Positions 21,063 to 31,939 of a stretch of DNA of 64,000 nt are shown in pieces. The stretch covers positions 1 to 64,000 of the forward strand of contig JBAMJV010009696.1 in the NCBI GenBank assembly GCA_037951105.1, in the 5' to 3' direction. A program made the position numbers and the translations under genes. Under the pieces are notes generated by a model, which saw nothing but the letters and a program-made list of their open reading frames with translations, was not told where the DNA came from and did not search any database. Origin of the DNA: Echinarachnius parma. Its lineage: Eukaryota; Echinodermata; Echinoidea; Clypeasteroida; Echinarachniidae. Numbering within the stretch: position 1 is the stretch's first letter; the number at the start of each line of letters is the position of its first letter.

Positions 21063-21180
21063 GTGATTTCTATGTGACGAGACATTCCAACCTGGCCCAG
21101 TGCCACATCATCTGTCATCTCGTGTCGAGTGACAGTCTTCACTCCAGTGACCTCAGTTCTAGAACTCTTTTTCTGCAAAA
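21063..21180 (+). pseudogene. decayed copy of FERRY3 exon 11 (third echo)
   Basis: After CATCCACAG it reads DFYVTRHSNLAQCHIICHLV and SLHSSDLSSRT, 38 residues with no stop, in the correct phase for exon 10. The part equivalent to the LRNIL region is missing; a TIR element begins at 21184. Its DFYVTRH part is cleaner than that of the last copy used in the gene model. Confidence 0.85.
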
Positions 21181-21183
21181 GTA

Positions 21184-21870
21184 TACCGTAAAACTCCGTG
21201 TATAAGACGCACCCGTGTATAAAACGCACCCCCAACTTTCACAGGCAAAAAAAAAAAAAAAAAAAAAAAAAATCTCTTTTTTTTTTTTTTTTTTTTTTGT
21301 GGACACCCTGTATATTTTTTTTAAAAGACCCTGAAGTGCTTTTGGAATGCTTATACCACTGGTCTAGGGCATGCCAATAGCTTAATGTTGAATGTAGCAT
21401 TCATCAACATCATTTTCTCATATAAAAATAGTGGTTAGTAACACAAATTGCACATTTATTGAGCAGTAACTCTGGTGCTCATAAATATTCATATTCATAT
21501 TCATGAATATTCATGAGCACCAATACTCACTAAATATAATGCAATTTTCTAAATTTACTAACAACTATTTTTAATTATGAGCAAAATTTATAACCACTGG
21601 TTAGAAAATTGCATATTTAATTAGTACTGCTGCTCACGAATGTATGAATATTCATTAGCAGCAGTATTACTGCTCAATAAACTTGCAATTTTTACATCTG
21701 TAACCAATATTTTGTGTGTGAGAAAAAGGTATATCTTGCTGAATGCTACAACTGACAGCAAGCTCTTTTTTTTTTTTTTTTTGGTATACCTGTGTATAAG
21801 ACGCACCCCCCACTTTGAAATTTTTCCGACGGAATAAAAAAGTGCGTCTTATACACAGAGTTTTACGGTA
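21184..21870. mobile_element. TIR element, TACCGTAAAACT ends
   Basis: TACCGTAAAACTCCGTGTAT, AAGACGCACCC at the left and GTGCGTCTTATACACAGAGT, TTTACGGTA at the right. The interior holds (A)n/(T)n runs and nested ATTCATGAATATTCATGA palindromes. The second copy is at 57142-57671. The ends start TA, so a TA target as in Tc1/mariner-like elements is possible. Confidence 0.8.
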
Positions 21871-21931
21871 CATGAATCTCTCATAAAATTATTTTGTTTG
21901 ATAAACCAGTTTGTTTTGTTTGTATTCACAG

Positions 21932-22134
21932 GGTGATTTCTACGTGACGAGGCATTCCAACCTGGCACAGTGTCACATCATCTTTCATCTTGTCTCTGAT
22001 GACAGGTGTTCGCTCAGTGATCTCAATTCTAGCATCCGTGCATCCTTGCATTGCGCAACATCTTGAAATACGCCGTTCAGTTTGACATCTCATCTGTGAC
22101 GCTACCTCTCTTCCTCATGTATGAGATGTACGAG
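21932..22134 (+). CDS. FERRY3: FERRY3 exon 11 (as assembled, frame-broken)
   Basis: Reads DFYVTRHSNLAQCHIIFHL, then after about 40 codons LALRNILKYAVQFDISSVTL ... LFLMYEMYE. It aligns with human DFYITRHSNLSEIHVAFHL and GLRNILKVCCTHDI. Two problems: an extra G at the acceptor (TTCACAG|GGTGATT, where the three echoes have CACAG|GTGATT) and one base missing near 22045 between SIR and the LALRNIL frame. The total length still fits phase 1 to phase 0. Read literally, translation would stop at codon 2. Either base-level assembly errors or damage. Confidence 0.7.
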
Positions 22135-22212
22135 GTCAGAAAATACTAATAATAATAATTGTTATACTGATAGTAGTAATGATAAATGAAAATGAGCAAA
22201 GAAAAAATGAGC

Positions 22213-22447
22213 TCTCCAGAGCTGCCAACTATTCCGTTTTTGCCGTAATTGTTACGTTTTAAAAAGTTTTTTTAATGTTTGGACGTTTAGAATGTTCAAA
22301 CAATGTAATATGCCTGTTAGGAGCACCAGCCCTGACCCTGTTCAATGCATAATGATAATTCATCATATTCTGTTTTTTTCCCCTGAAAATTCTGTTTTTT
22401 GGGGTCCTATCATTCTGTTTTTTTGTTGATCAAGGTTGGCAGCTCTG
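22213..22447. mobile_element. short TIR element (CAGAGCTGCCAAC ends)
   Basis: CAGAGCTGCCAACTATTCCG and GGTTGGCAGCTCTG are inverted. The interior has TTCTGTTTTT-type runs. A relative lies at 30246-30706. The stretch 22448-23227 is AT-rich and shows no feature. Confidence 0.65.
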
Positions 22448-23227
22448 ACTTTTGGAAATCAAACCGTAAACTTCCAGATAGCTAGACCTGTGCTCAACTG
22501 AGCTAGAAAGATCTTACAATGGCGGTCAAATGTTTCATAAGACTGTTTTAAAAAAAACTTTTCTTGAGTGAATATCAACTGTACCCATTAGCCTCCTGGC
22601 CTCACATCTGCATCAAACCAAAATAAGAATTGTTTACTCTACTGGAATATTTAGTTTTCCTCTTTAAGAGAGATATTTGAAGAGATAAACTGCATGCCTT
22701 TGCAATGTTTTATCGTCTCTATTTTTTGCACTAATATCTTGTTTGATGGATTTTTGACAACCTTTAAGAAGTTACTGTTTTTTTAGTGTCTTTTAAAATG
22801 GTAATGAAATAGATTATTCTGTAACAAAAGAAATTTATATAATTTGGAGAGAATTATGTGATTAATGTAATCTTGAAACACTTCATACTTTCTATTTTAC
22901 TATGAAAATTAGAACAGAGAAGTAATGGTAAGTGATTTTACAATCAATCCAGGTATATTAACATCACAGATATAACATTTTGGGGGAGTTTGTTTACTAA
23001 TAGTTTAGGGCAACAAAAAATTGTGATTCAAGTTATTCTGTTGAATACATTGGTCTCTATCTATCTATGTAAGGTTCACTTACATGTGCACTACACAATT
23101 TGTATTCTTTATACTGATATAACACATTTGCTATTAATGGTAATAAAGATAACACAATTAATATGTTTTTCTTTCAAGGATCAAAATATTAAATAAATTA
23201 ACTTGTTCCCTTCTAGGTTAATCAATC

Positions 23228-23449
23228 CCCATAGAGTACCGAAGTAGTGACGTCACATGCTTTTGTTATGGCATAGTAATGGTTCTTAACAACTTTTCCT
23301 TTCATACTGGCATTTAGTAGTGGGTCGGAGCCGGACGATTGCCTTCTAGCAACCGCTAGATCACCAATTCATTACTTGCCTGACATTGTGTAGAACCATC
23401 ACCCATGGCAATGAATAGCTCTGACGTCACACTTCGGTACTCTATAGAA
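23228..23449. mobile_element. short TIR element (ATAGAGTACCGAAG ends)
   Basis: CATAGAGTACCGAAGTAGTG, ACGTCACA at the left and TGACGTCACACTTCGGTACT, CTATAG at the right. About 220 bp, no coding capacity. Confidence 0.75.
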
Positions 23450-24114
23450 TTAATACAGGACCATGGGTTTCCTGTAGGCAGTGGGTTCGTCGGCTATCTA
23501 TAAATACATAAAATATATTCATGTGGAATATACTCAATATTTGAATGGGTGAAGTGACTGCACCTTCTCTTTGAGTCTCTCCCAATAACAACTTTGACTC
23601 TCTCAATTATATCCATTATACCCAAATGTATCGCAGTTGACGTCTCTAACCAAATTAAATTTTGTTTATGTGATGTGGTGTTGCAAACAAATTGTGAGGT
23701 GAGAGTGAGAAGGGGCTTCTGAATAGAGTTCTGCATCCTATCAGGTACTGGTAGGTCTGAGCCTTCTTTTTGTGATGCCAAATTTGAATAATAATTTGAT
23801 ATCAATTATTTATAACAAATACAAGTGATCTTACTTGGGCTCCTTAACATGATTGTCTTTGAAGTACAAAAAGGTTTTCTGACCAAATGATCATTGTGTT
23901 TACAGTATTATGTAAATCAATTTATAATGTCCAGTGTATGATCATAATCATTACATGAATAACCCATGCATGTCTGGTCCAGACAATACTCAGGCAGGGG
24001 AAGTGGCATAGCTTAGTCAGACTAAAAACATTGGTCAATGCTTAATTACATTGTTGATTACCCCACCAATGATAGTTTTTTGTAACATCATTATTGTTTG
24101 TTTTGTTTTACCAG

Positions 24115-24240
24115 GAAATGACGATCCCCTGGTGCACCAAGCGAGCAGAGCTTGTCTTCAAGTGTGTCAAGGGTTTCATGATGGAGATGGCTACATGGGG
24201 AGGCAACGAATCAAGAACTGTCCAGTTCGTAGTACCAAAG
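24115..24240 (+). CDS. FERRY3: FERRY3 exon 12
   Basis: 42 residues: [42 protein letters not shown]. It aligns almost residue for residue with human [20 protein letters not shown]. The acceptor is TTACCAG|GAA and the donor AAAG|GTAATA. Phase 0 in and out. Confidence 0.95.
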
Positions 24241-24319
24241 GTAATAATCATGTTTTTTGTCTTCATCTGTTAAAGACCATTTTGCTAAAACAATCATACC
24301 CAAGTTACATGTAAAACAG

Positions 24320-24420
24320 CCCATTGAAGGCCAATGCAACCTCTAGAATAGAGTTTATCCTTCTTTATACATCGTGATATGCTTGTTTATTTCGCATAAC
24401 ATTACCCGACTCAGAATTAT
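24320..24420 (+). repeat. fragment of the 45588-45993 TIR element family
   Basis: CCAATGCAAC, AGAATAGAGTTTATCC and CTTTATACATCG match 45596-45650. Only the left part is present. Confidence 0.6.
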
Positions 24421-24471
24421 GCTTTGGAAGAAATATGTACAAACCACTATCGTGATACCCCACTATTCACG

Positions 24472-24542
24472 CAAACGCGTGATGGGGATGGCTGCATGTA
24501 GACTCAATGAATTGATAACTATTTGGTTTGTAGTACTAAATG
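24472..24542 (+). pseudogene. decayed downstream copy of FERRY3 exon 12
   Basis: TGATGGGGATGGCTGCATGT, ACTCAATGAATTGATAACT, GGTTTGTAGTACTAAATG runs parallel to the 3' half of exon 12 (TGATGGAGATGGCTACATGG ... GTTCGTAGTACCAAAGG) with about 70 percent identity by eye and no gaps. Unlike most echoes it lies downstream of the intact exon. Confidence 0.75.
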
Positions 24543-24777
24543 TTTTTGAATCCACTGAAGAAATGGTTGTTATACAAATTTATGTTATCTAAATTACTTT
24601 ATAATACACAATCAGAACATTTATATTTTTTTAGAGGCTTATTTGTATTGCATAATGTAAATGCCATGCCACCATATAAAGCCATATTAAATTATAAGTA
24701 TTAATTAGTTGTGTGAGTGGTGTGTTGTGTGTGTGGGGGGGGGGGGGGGGGGGGTGTCCTGATACTGAGGTATTCAT

Positions 24778-25290
24778 TTTTATGCCTCTGCCAACGACGT
24801 GGTCGGAGGCATTATGTTTTCGTCCGTCCGTCCGTCCCGTTTCGTTCTCGCGATATCTCAAGACCGGTTGACGGATCAATTTCAAACTTGGTTTAAGTGT
24901 ACATATTGGGGTGACAATGATCTGATTAGATTTGGGGGGGTCATGAGGTCAAAGGTCAAGGTCAACAGGGCGCAATATATATGTAAAAATAGCTTGTAAT
25001 GCAAAATCTCAAGAACCGAATGTCAAATTTCAATCAAAATTGGTATGTAAATGTATCTTAGGGAGCCAATGAAGCGGTACAATTTTGGAGTAATGAGGTC
25101 AAAGGTCAAGGTCATAGGACTCTATAAATACATGCTAAAATAGCTTGTAATTGCAAAATCTCAAGAACTGAATGTCAGATTTCAATCAAACTTGGTACCT
25201 GAATGTATCTTAGGGAGCCAATAAAGCATACAATTTTGGGGTCATGAGGTAAGGTCAAGGTCATATGACTCTATAAATACATGCCGCAAA
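24778..25290 (-). mobile_element. DR1-bearing repeat, 5' part (interrupted)
   Basis: TATGCCTCTGCCAACGACGT, CGTCCGTCCGTCC, GCGATATCTCAAGACCGGTT begin a family seen complete at 59868-60786. Internal 140-150 bp units each hold AGGTCAAAGGTCA (24946, 25096). The rest of the same copy continues at 28675-29126, so 25290-28675 is a later insertion. Confidence 0.8.
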
Positions 25291-26169
25291 TTGTAGGTTC
25301 CCAAGAATTTGGAATTCCCTACCCCAAACAGTCAGGGATGCTGCTGTTCTTTCCCATTACCATCCTTTTTATACCAATTAAAAAGGTCGTTCATATCCAC
25401 ACAGTAATATTCAATGCCTAAGTCGGTAAGGATAATGGTGTACATGCCTTTCTTCTGGCAAGTTTTAATGTATTGTTTTATTATGAAGGAACAGTATATT
25501 TGTAGTGGCTACTTACTTGACTGCTGCTTGTTACATTATTCAGGTTATTGATGATTGTACTTGATTAGATTGAACCTTACTGTTATCATTAGTGCACGAT
25601 TATTATATTATAAGATACATTGTTACATTACGCTTATATCGATAAATGTGATAATAGAAGCTAGGGTTTCTGTTATTGTATGATTTTTGTTTTAAAATTT
25701 TTAAAATTTTGAATTTAACACCACATTAAAATTATAATAAGCTTGCAATGTTTAGGCTTTCTTTTTGTACATTTTGATAGTACCTTGTTTGAATTAGTGT
25801 GCCGATTGTAGTTAATTAAAATGCGATTTATATTAGTGTTTTGGTACTGCTAAAATGAATATCTTTTAGATTGTTAATTGAGATAATATAAATTAGGATT
25901 TGTTTTGTTGCATTACACTGAAATTGAAATTAAATACACCAAGTACATGTTCTTATGTTATTTTAACTACTAGATTCTTTGTATACCTTTTAATGATATA
26001 ATTATTTTGATACTTACTGGAGTTATTGATGGTACGCATGTTACCTCTCATGAGAAGCTATTTTTGGACATCAATTGCATGTTTGGATAAAATAGATAAT
26101 AATATTATTAAGCTTGATTATGTTGTTTCATTTTAAATTGGTCACCCACGGCTGTAGAATGTAATGATA

Positions 26170-26280
26170 ATTATGATACTAAGGATAGTAATGGTAATAA
26201 TGATAGTAATGATAATAATGATAATGATAATAATAATAATAATGATAATGATAATAATAACAATGATAGGTTTAATTGTA
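26170..26280. repeat. imperfect (AATGAT)n microsatellite
   Basis: AATGATAATAATGATAATGA-type repeats over about 100 bases at the edge of the 690-bp tandem duplication. Confidence 0.85.
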
Positions 26281-27655
26281 TAGTAAGCAAATAATTACCG
26301 TTGGTGTGGGTGATGGGACAATCTATCACTTCCAAGGCGATCTGGATGGTAGCTATCTTTCCGAAGCGAAGCTGAGGAATAGATAGCGTATACATTCAGA
26401 TCGCCGAGGAAGTGATAGTTTGCCATCGCCTGAAACCAAAAGGTGATTATTTGCTTTATATTCCACATCGAACGGTAGATCTAGTCTATAAGCAGGCTCC
26501 TAGTCTAACGCAAGTCTTAATTACAGCTTGGTACTAGGTTTGATCTACTTACCAACATCAATGTTATTCCAATTTCCAATGTGTATGTTGTTTCCAGCAT
26601 TCGCAATAATCTTGGAACACTTTACTTTCACTCTCAAGCAAAAAAAGTTCCATTCAGCTCCGTTAGAACTCAAATCTTACGTCGAACAACAGAACAAGCA
26701 ATTAAACAATAACAACGCAGCAAACCTAACCGTGTACTGTTATACTAATATGTACGATACGTATGCATACACAGTGCATGCATAGCGTATGAGCTTGAAC
26801 AGTGTGCAACGTACGTGTATGCACAACGAATACAATTAAATTTGTAATTCGCGCGCATAGAGACCCCGCCACATCATTTGGGTACGGAATTTGACTAGCC
26901 ACACACGAGCTCCACAGTCAAGTCAATGCAACCGCAGTGAAGTGCGTTGCACTCACTAGATAGTAAGCAAATAATTACCGTTGGTGAAGGTGATGGGACA
27001 ATCTATCACTTCCAAGGCGATCTGGATGTAGCTATCTTTCGAAGCGAAGCTGAGGAAAGATAGCGTATACATCAGATCGTCGCCGAGGAAGTGATAGTTT
27101 GCCATCGCCTGAAACCAAAAGGTAATTATTTGCCTTTAATATTCCAACATGCACATCGAACGGTAGATCTAGTCTATAACTTAAGCAGGCCTAGTCTAAT
27201 GCAAGCTGTTACTACTAGGTAACGGTTTGATCTACTTACCAACATCAATGTTATTCCAATTTCCAATGTGTATGTTGTTTCCAGCATTCGCAATAATCTT
27301 GGAACACTTACTTTCACTCTCAAGCAAAAAAAGTTCCATTTCAGCTCCGTTAGAACTCAAATCTTACGTCGAACAACAGAACAAGCAATTAAACAATAAC
27401 AACGCAGCAAACCGTGTACATTATACTATACACTGTACGATACGTATGCGCATGCATACACAGTGCATGCATATCGCATAGCGTATGAGCTTGAATGAAC
27501 AGTGTGCTACGTATGCACAACGAATACAATTACATTTGTAATTCGCGCGCATAGAGAACCCGCCACATCATTTGGGTACGGAATTTGACTAGCCACACAC
27601 AAGCTCCACAGTCAAGTCAATGCAACCGCAGTGAAAGTGCGTTGCACTCACTAGA
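26281..27655. repeat. about 690-bp tandem duplication with hairpin core
   Basis: Two units start TAGTAAGCAAATAATTACCG (26281, 26961) and stay nearly identical apart from small gaps. Each opens with an imperfect palindrome of about 180 bases: GGACAATCTATCACTTCCAA, GGCGATCTG mirrored by CAGATCGCCGAGGAAGTGAT, AGTTTGCC. The open readings shared by the two copies (IYLPTSMLFQFPMCMLFPAF) reflect the duplication and match no family I know. Confidence 0.85.
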
Positions 27656-27976
27656 TAGTACTTTTTATCTAGTGAGTGCAACACACTTTCACCAAAGATA
27701 TCTACAGAGTGTAACAAAGTTTTCTTCTCCCATCAATGATGGGCGAAACTATGCTTCATCACGTGATTAACTTTTGACCAATCGTAGAGCAAGATTATTA
27801 GTATGTGGAATATAATACTTTTTATCTAGTGAGTGCAACACACTTTCACCAAAGATATCTACAGAGTGTAACGAAGTTTTCTTCTCCCATCAATGATGGG
27901 CGAAACTATGCTTCATCACGTGATTAACTTTTGACCAATCGTAGAGCAAGATTCTTAGTATGTGGAATATAATACT
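27656..27976. repeat. 161-bp tandem duplication joined to a hairpin
   Basis: ACTTTTTATCTAGTGAGTGC, AACACACTTTCACCAAAG recurs at 27656 and 27815. The first copy abuts GAAAGTGCGTTGCACTCACT, so 27628-27695 forms a hairpin across the boundary with the 690-bp units. Confidence 0.85.
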
Positions 27977-28674
27977 TAATATAGTTTGAAATTTTGATGG
28001 TTGTTGATAAAATTATTATGATAGGATTTTCAATATTTGTGTTCATGCAATATAATTAATGGACTATTGTTTTGCTTGGTTAGTACTTGCTTTTGACATT
28101 TTTGTAAATTCTTGCCATTTAGTTTAGTTTAAATTAGTTAAAAGTGATTTTTAAATTGTCATAATGTATTATACATGTTATATCTTATCTGTCATGTCTT
28201 ATATCCCTATCTCCTACTGCTTCTCTCATTATCCCATCTATTCTCTTTCTCATCTTCTCTCCTTTTGCCTTTCTCCCTTCCCTATTCTTGTTTTCCGCAT
28301 CTCGCTCTCCACTCACTTGCCCTTACTTTCATGGTGTTTTTTGATGTACATATGTTAATGCTTTCAAATGTTGATGTTATAAAAATAAAAAAAAATTGTA
28401 TTATGTATTGATTAATTGTTATAAAAATTACTGTATATTGCAATATTTAAATATTTATGTACAAGGCATCCCTGGTGGCCTCCCAAGTTGGCAGGAAAGA
28501 CCCATGGGTCACAGAAAATTCAAGATATCTTTTTCCTGCCAGGCAGCTTGGGAGATTCACAGGGGTGCTTTTATGCTTTTTATGTTTTCTGATCGTTTTG
28601 TAAATTCACTATTCATTTTGTAATCATACATTTGTACTTATTTTGAAATGCCGAATAATAATAATAATAATAAT

Positions 28675-29126
28675 AAAATAGCATGTAATTGCAAAATCTC
28701 AAGAACTGAATGTTAGATTTCAATCAAACTTACACTGAATGTATCTTAGGGGACTGATGTAGCCATACAATTTTGGGGTCATGAGGTCAAAGTTCATGGT
28801 CACAGAATTCAAAGATGCAAAATAGCTTGTAATTGTAAAAACTCAAGAAATGAATGACAGATTTCAATCACACTTGGTAACTGAATGTTATTATTGAGCC
28901 AATGTAGCACTACAATTTTGGGGTCATGAGGTCAAAGGTCAAGGTCACAGGACTCATTATACATGTATATGCCAAAATAGCTCGTAATTGATCTGGTTGA
29001 TGAATTACCACCAAAATTGAGTTTACAGTATTATTTCAGTGCATGTTAATTTGGCTGGATATAAAAATTGGCGTGATAGCGGAGGCATAATTTTCAACTG
29101 TGCGCAGTCGAAGATCCATCTAGTTG
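28675..29126 (-). mobile_element. DR1-bearing repeat, remaining part
   Basis: It continues the copy begun at 24778. It ends in GCGGAGGCATAATTTTCAAC, GCGCAGTCGAAGATCCATCT, AGTT. One perfect AGGTCAAAGGTCA lies at 28929. The end is about 125 bases upstream of FERRY3 exon 13. Confidence 0.8.
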
Positions 29127-29250
29127 TTTGTACCTTTGGCTCACAGGGGCCTAGTTGTACCCTGTTTTATTATCCAATAACACTTGGTATTGCACAATGA
29201 TTTTAATTATCTATCCCCATCTTTTTTGTTCTCTTTCTTTCTCTCTTCAG

Positions 29251-29327
29251 GGTATATTGATGATCTGTTCGCACAGCTGAGCTCAATGCTACCTCAAATA
29301 TTCCGCATGTCAAGACGGTGGACCTAA
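29251..29327 (+). CDS. FERRY3: FERRY3 exon 13, C-terminus and stop
   Basis: Reads YIDDLFAQLSSMLPQIFRMS, RRWT, stop TAA at 29325-29327. It aligns with the human C-terminal part FYQLSNMLPQIFRVS. The acceptor is TCTTCAG|GG. Exon 12 leaves phase 0, but this reading needs one more base in the first codon, so the junction is out of frame by one as assembled; a lost G in the GGG run at the acceptor would explain it. The C-terminus ends about six residues earlier than in human. Confidence 0.75.
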
Positions 29328-30000
29328 CACACAGCACTCCTTCCAGGAAGAAATGAAGATAGCAACCATAAATCTAGTACTGTTGAACGGTTTGAAACCT
29401 AGCAAACAATGACAGTGTGTATTGCCAATTTGATGACAATAGGGATGCTCCCTAAAAAAAATTCCATGTGTAAAGAAATTTGGATTTAACACACAGCACT
29501 CCATCCAGGAAGAAATGAAGATAGCAGCCACAATAATGAACTGTTGAAACTAGCAAACATAATGCTTGAGCTACTGTATTGCCAATTTAATGAAATTAAT
29601 TTATCCAAATGGATGCTCCTTGAAGTCATCCGCACGTCAAGAACGGTGGACCTACACACAGCACTCCATCCAGGAAGAAATGAAGATAGCAACCATAAAT
29701 CAAGTACTGTTGAACCTAGCAAACAAATATATAGTGGTGTATTGCCAATTTGATGACAATTGATGCTCCTAAAAAACATTCCTTAATTATGTAAAGAAAT
29801 TTGGATTTTACACACAGCACTCCATCGAGGAAGAAATGAAGATAGCGGCCACAATCATGAACTGTTGAAGCTAGCAAACATAACAATTTGTTAGCTGATG
29901 TCGGTATTGTCAACTGGATTCTCCCTCTTTTTGATGGATCTAACCCACATCACTTCAGGGCTAAATATGATGATAGCGACCAGAATAGAGTGGTGAAATG
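29328..30000 (+). repeat. 3' flank tandem repeat, about 160-bp units, includes an exon 13 echo
   Basis: ACACAGCACTCCATCCAGGA, AGAAATGAAGATAGC recurs near 29330, 29492, 29655 and 29813, with weaker units near 29945 and 30935. At 29628-29650 the end of exon 13 is copied too (CGCACGTCAAGAACGGTGGA beside CGCATGTCAAGACGGTGGAC). The repeats would lie in the 3' UTR. Confidence 0.8.
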
Positions 30001-30011
30001 ATTTTTTGTCC

Positions 30012-30100
30012 AATGGGCATCAGTGTTATGGTGCGCTGGTTCATACTTTATGAACCAGTGCACTGTAACACTGATTGCCCATTGAAGTCAAATTAATTTG
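30012..30100. repeat. hairpin palindrome
   Basis: CCAATGGGCATCAGTGTTAT, GGTGCGCTGGTTCATA and TATGAACCAGTGCACTGTAA, CACTGATTGCCCATTG pair over about 40 bases with a tiny loop. Confidence 0.75.
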
Positions 30101-30245
30101 GATGGGCATATCTCAGCCAATACTTAAAATATTCAATTGATTTTCTGTATTTAGACATTATTTTTCATGCTCTTTATAAAATGAAGTTCAAATTTGAACA
30201 TTCTAAAAAAAAATCTTCATGACGTCATGGCTTCTGTACTCTATG

Positions 30246-30339
30246 CAGAGATGCCAACCGTTCCGTTTTTGCCGTATTGTTACGTTTTTTCATGCAAAAT
30301 ACGGCAGTACGTTTTCCCCTAATAAAATACTTTTTTTTG

Positions 30340-30372
<33 letters not shown>

Positions 30373-30706
30373 GATTTTTTTTTTTTTTTCTTTTGTATAG
30401 AAACGATCGGAAAACGGCAACAAAATGTACGTTGAACCCTGATAAACTATTACTCCAGATACATATTTTAAATATAATACAAATAAACCAAACAAACTCA
30501 TACAAACGCTGGTGTGATCGACCGAACAACTTTTATATTAACGCGCGCGTAAAGGGAATTTTTGCTGAGCGAATTGGCTTCGCAAAAAAATATGTTTTTT
30601 TTGCCTCTAAAGGTTGGCAGCTCTGAAAATACTTTTTTTGGGTTCAAAATACTGTTTTTTACCTCTCAGAATACCTTTTTTGGTTTGTGAAGGTTGGCAT
30701 CTCTGT
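30246..30706. mobile_element. short TIR element (CAGAGATGCCAACC ends)
   Basis: CAGAGATGCCAACCGTTCCG and AAGGTTGGCATCTCTG are inverted. A poly-A run followed by poly-T (30340-30390) forms a second inner hairpin. It is related to 22213-22447. Confidence 0.7.
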
Positions 30707-30737
30707 CTATGGTTTACAATTTACTATCAAACCTAAA

Positions 30738-30892
30738 AAGCATACAGTCAACTCTGCCTAAGTCGAATCTGGTGGGACTGAATGAATTGCTTCGACTTAG
30801 AAATAAATTGACTAAGAACTGGTTTAACACCTTCGACTTAGGCGATTATTGTCTCATGCAAATTCAACTTAGGCAGAGTTTTCATTTCTACT
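30738..30892. repeat. hairpin element (CAACTCTGCCTAAGTCGAA)
   Basis: CAACTCTGCCTAAGTCGAAT and CAACTTAGGCAGAGTTTTC are inverted; CTTCGACTTAG words repeat inside. It resembles pogo/Tigger-type termini in layout (compare 35499, 38268). 30893-31400 shows only AT-rich sequence and a C homopolymer near 31276-31307. Confidence 0.5.
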
Positions 30893-31407
30893 GTATTGCA
30901 ATTTGGTGACGAATTGCCAATCTTGATGCTTACGCACAGCACTCTAGTGTGAGAGATAAAATGAAGATAGCGACTTTACTTAAATTTTGGTAATAACAAC
31001 TGTATTGCCAATTTGATTGCATTGCTTGTCCAACTGGAAGCTTCTCTTGAAATCTTCTGCTTGTGCACAATGTGTACTCTGAAGACTCTGTGTGCAACCC
31101 TCTCACTACTTGAAATGAGTTACAGTTCAACCATCAATCTGGACCACAGTAGCGTAGCGTAGGGTGGTCGGACTGATTTGGGGACACACAGATAATTAGA
31201 AGGAACAGTTATTTATTATTAAAAGGATTTTTTTTTCCTGTGGTTTTTTCTTCTCATTATTGGGGAGGGGTATGCCCCCCCCCCCACCCCCCCCCCCCCC
31301 CCCCCCCCTCCTCACCCTTGTAGGCATTCACTGCTGGGTCATGATGACTTTGATGATTCCCAAATTGTATATTTTACTTCTTTATTTTGTTTTAATCAGC
31401 CACTCTA

Positions 31408-31560
31408 AGGCCCTGTACCAGGAAGAGATACATTCGATTGCACATATAATGTTACAATTAATTTGTAAGTCAGTTTCATGTGTTCTAAACGTGCAAACCT
31501 GTTTGGTTGAAATGTGTAAATTTCTGACTTACAAATAATTGTAACTTACGTGGAATTATG
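31408..31560. repeat. diverged copy of the 170-bp hairpin element
   Basis: GGCCCTGTACCAGGAAGAGA, TACATTCGATTG and AATTTGTAAGTCAG / CTGACTTACAAATAATTG follow the layout of 20875-21044. The right end is missing. Confidence 0.55.
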
Positions 31561-31939
31561 TGGAAGTTTTATATTTGTCAGGAAACCTTTTATAAATGTA
31601 TTATATGTAGTAAGAAAATGTAAATAAACTGGTATTTGCTCCGGAAACAATTGCTCAATAGTTTATAGCCTCCGGACAAGAAACGCATACTAACGGATGG
31701 AAATTTAGCTCTCTCTTTGACATACGTTTACGCAATCCATAGATATGTGACCAGCTATAAAGTAAGGTAAAGACGTGTTGGCCTGAAGTTGTCTGAAAAT
31801 ATATTAAGAGATGTGTAAAATATTGCTTATATGGACTTTGAATGAAATTACATTGTGTTCTATGTAAATAAATTTAGATATCATATATTTTTTGCCAGGA
31901 TTTGCAATACTGTAAATACCTTTATGTGGCGATAATATA

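Larger units (their letters stand above)
25285..28674 (+). mobile_element. LINE 3' fragment with (AAT)n tail, itself carrying insertions
   Basis: RIWNSLPQTVRDAAVLS (25303-25355) is the usual end of a CR1/Rex-like reverse transcriptase reading, after which the frame shifts. The insert ends at 28650-28675 in AATAATAATAATAATAATAA, a typical LINE tail, and splits a DR1-bearing repeat. Most of the space between is AT-rich without a gene (25380-26160, 27990-28650) or tandem repeat (26160-27976). Confidence 0.5.

Noticed and set aside
20717..21180. Mutually exclusive alternative exons 11
   Set aside because: The copies have stops or lack a donor and the LRNIL part, so they cannot replace exon 11 as they stand. 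RNA data could reopen this for the third copy.
26528..27481. Duplicated reading with LPTSMLFQFPMCMLFPAFAI
   Set aside because: It occurs in both 690-bp tandem units, so conservation reflects duplication. The readings end differently and match no family known to me.
31618..31630. AATAAA as the FERRY3 polyadenylation signal
   Set aside because: It is 2.3 kb after the stop in AT-rich repeat sequence; other AATAAA words occur and nothing singles this one out.
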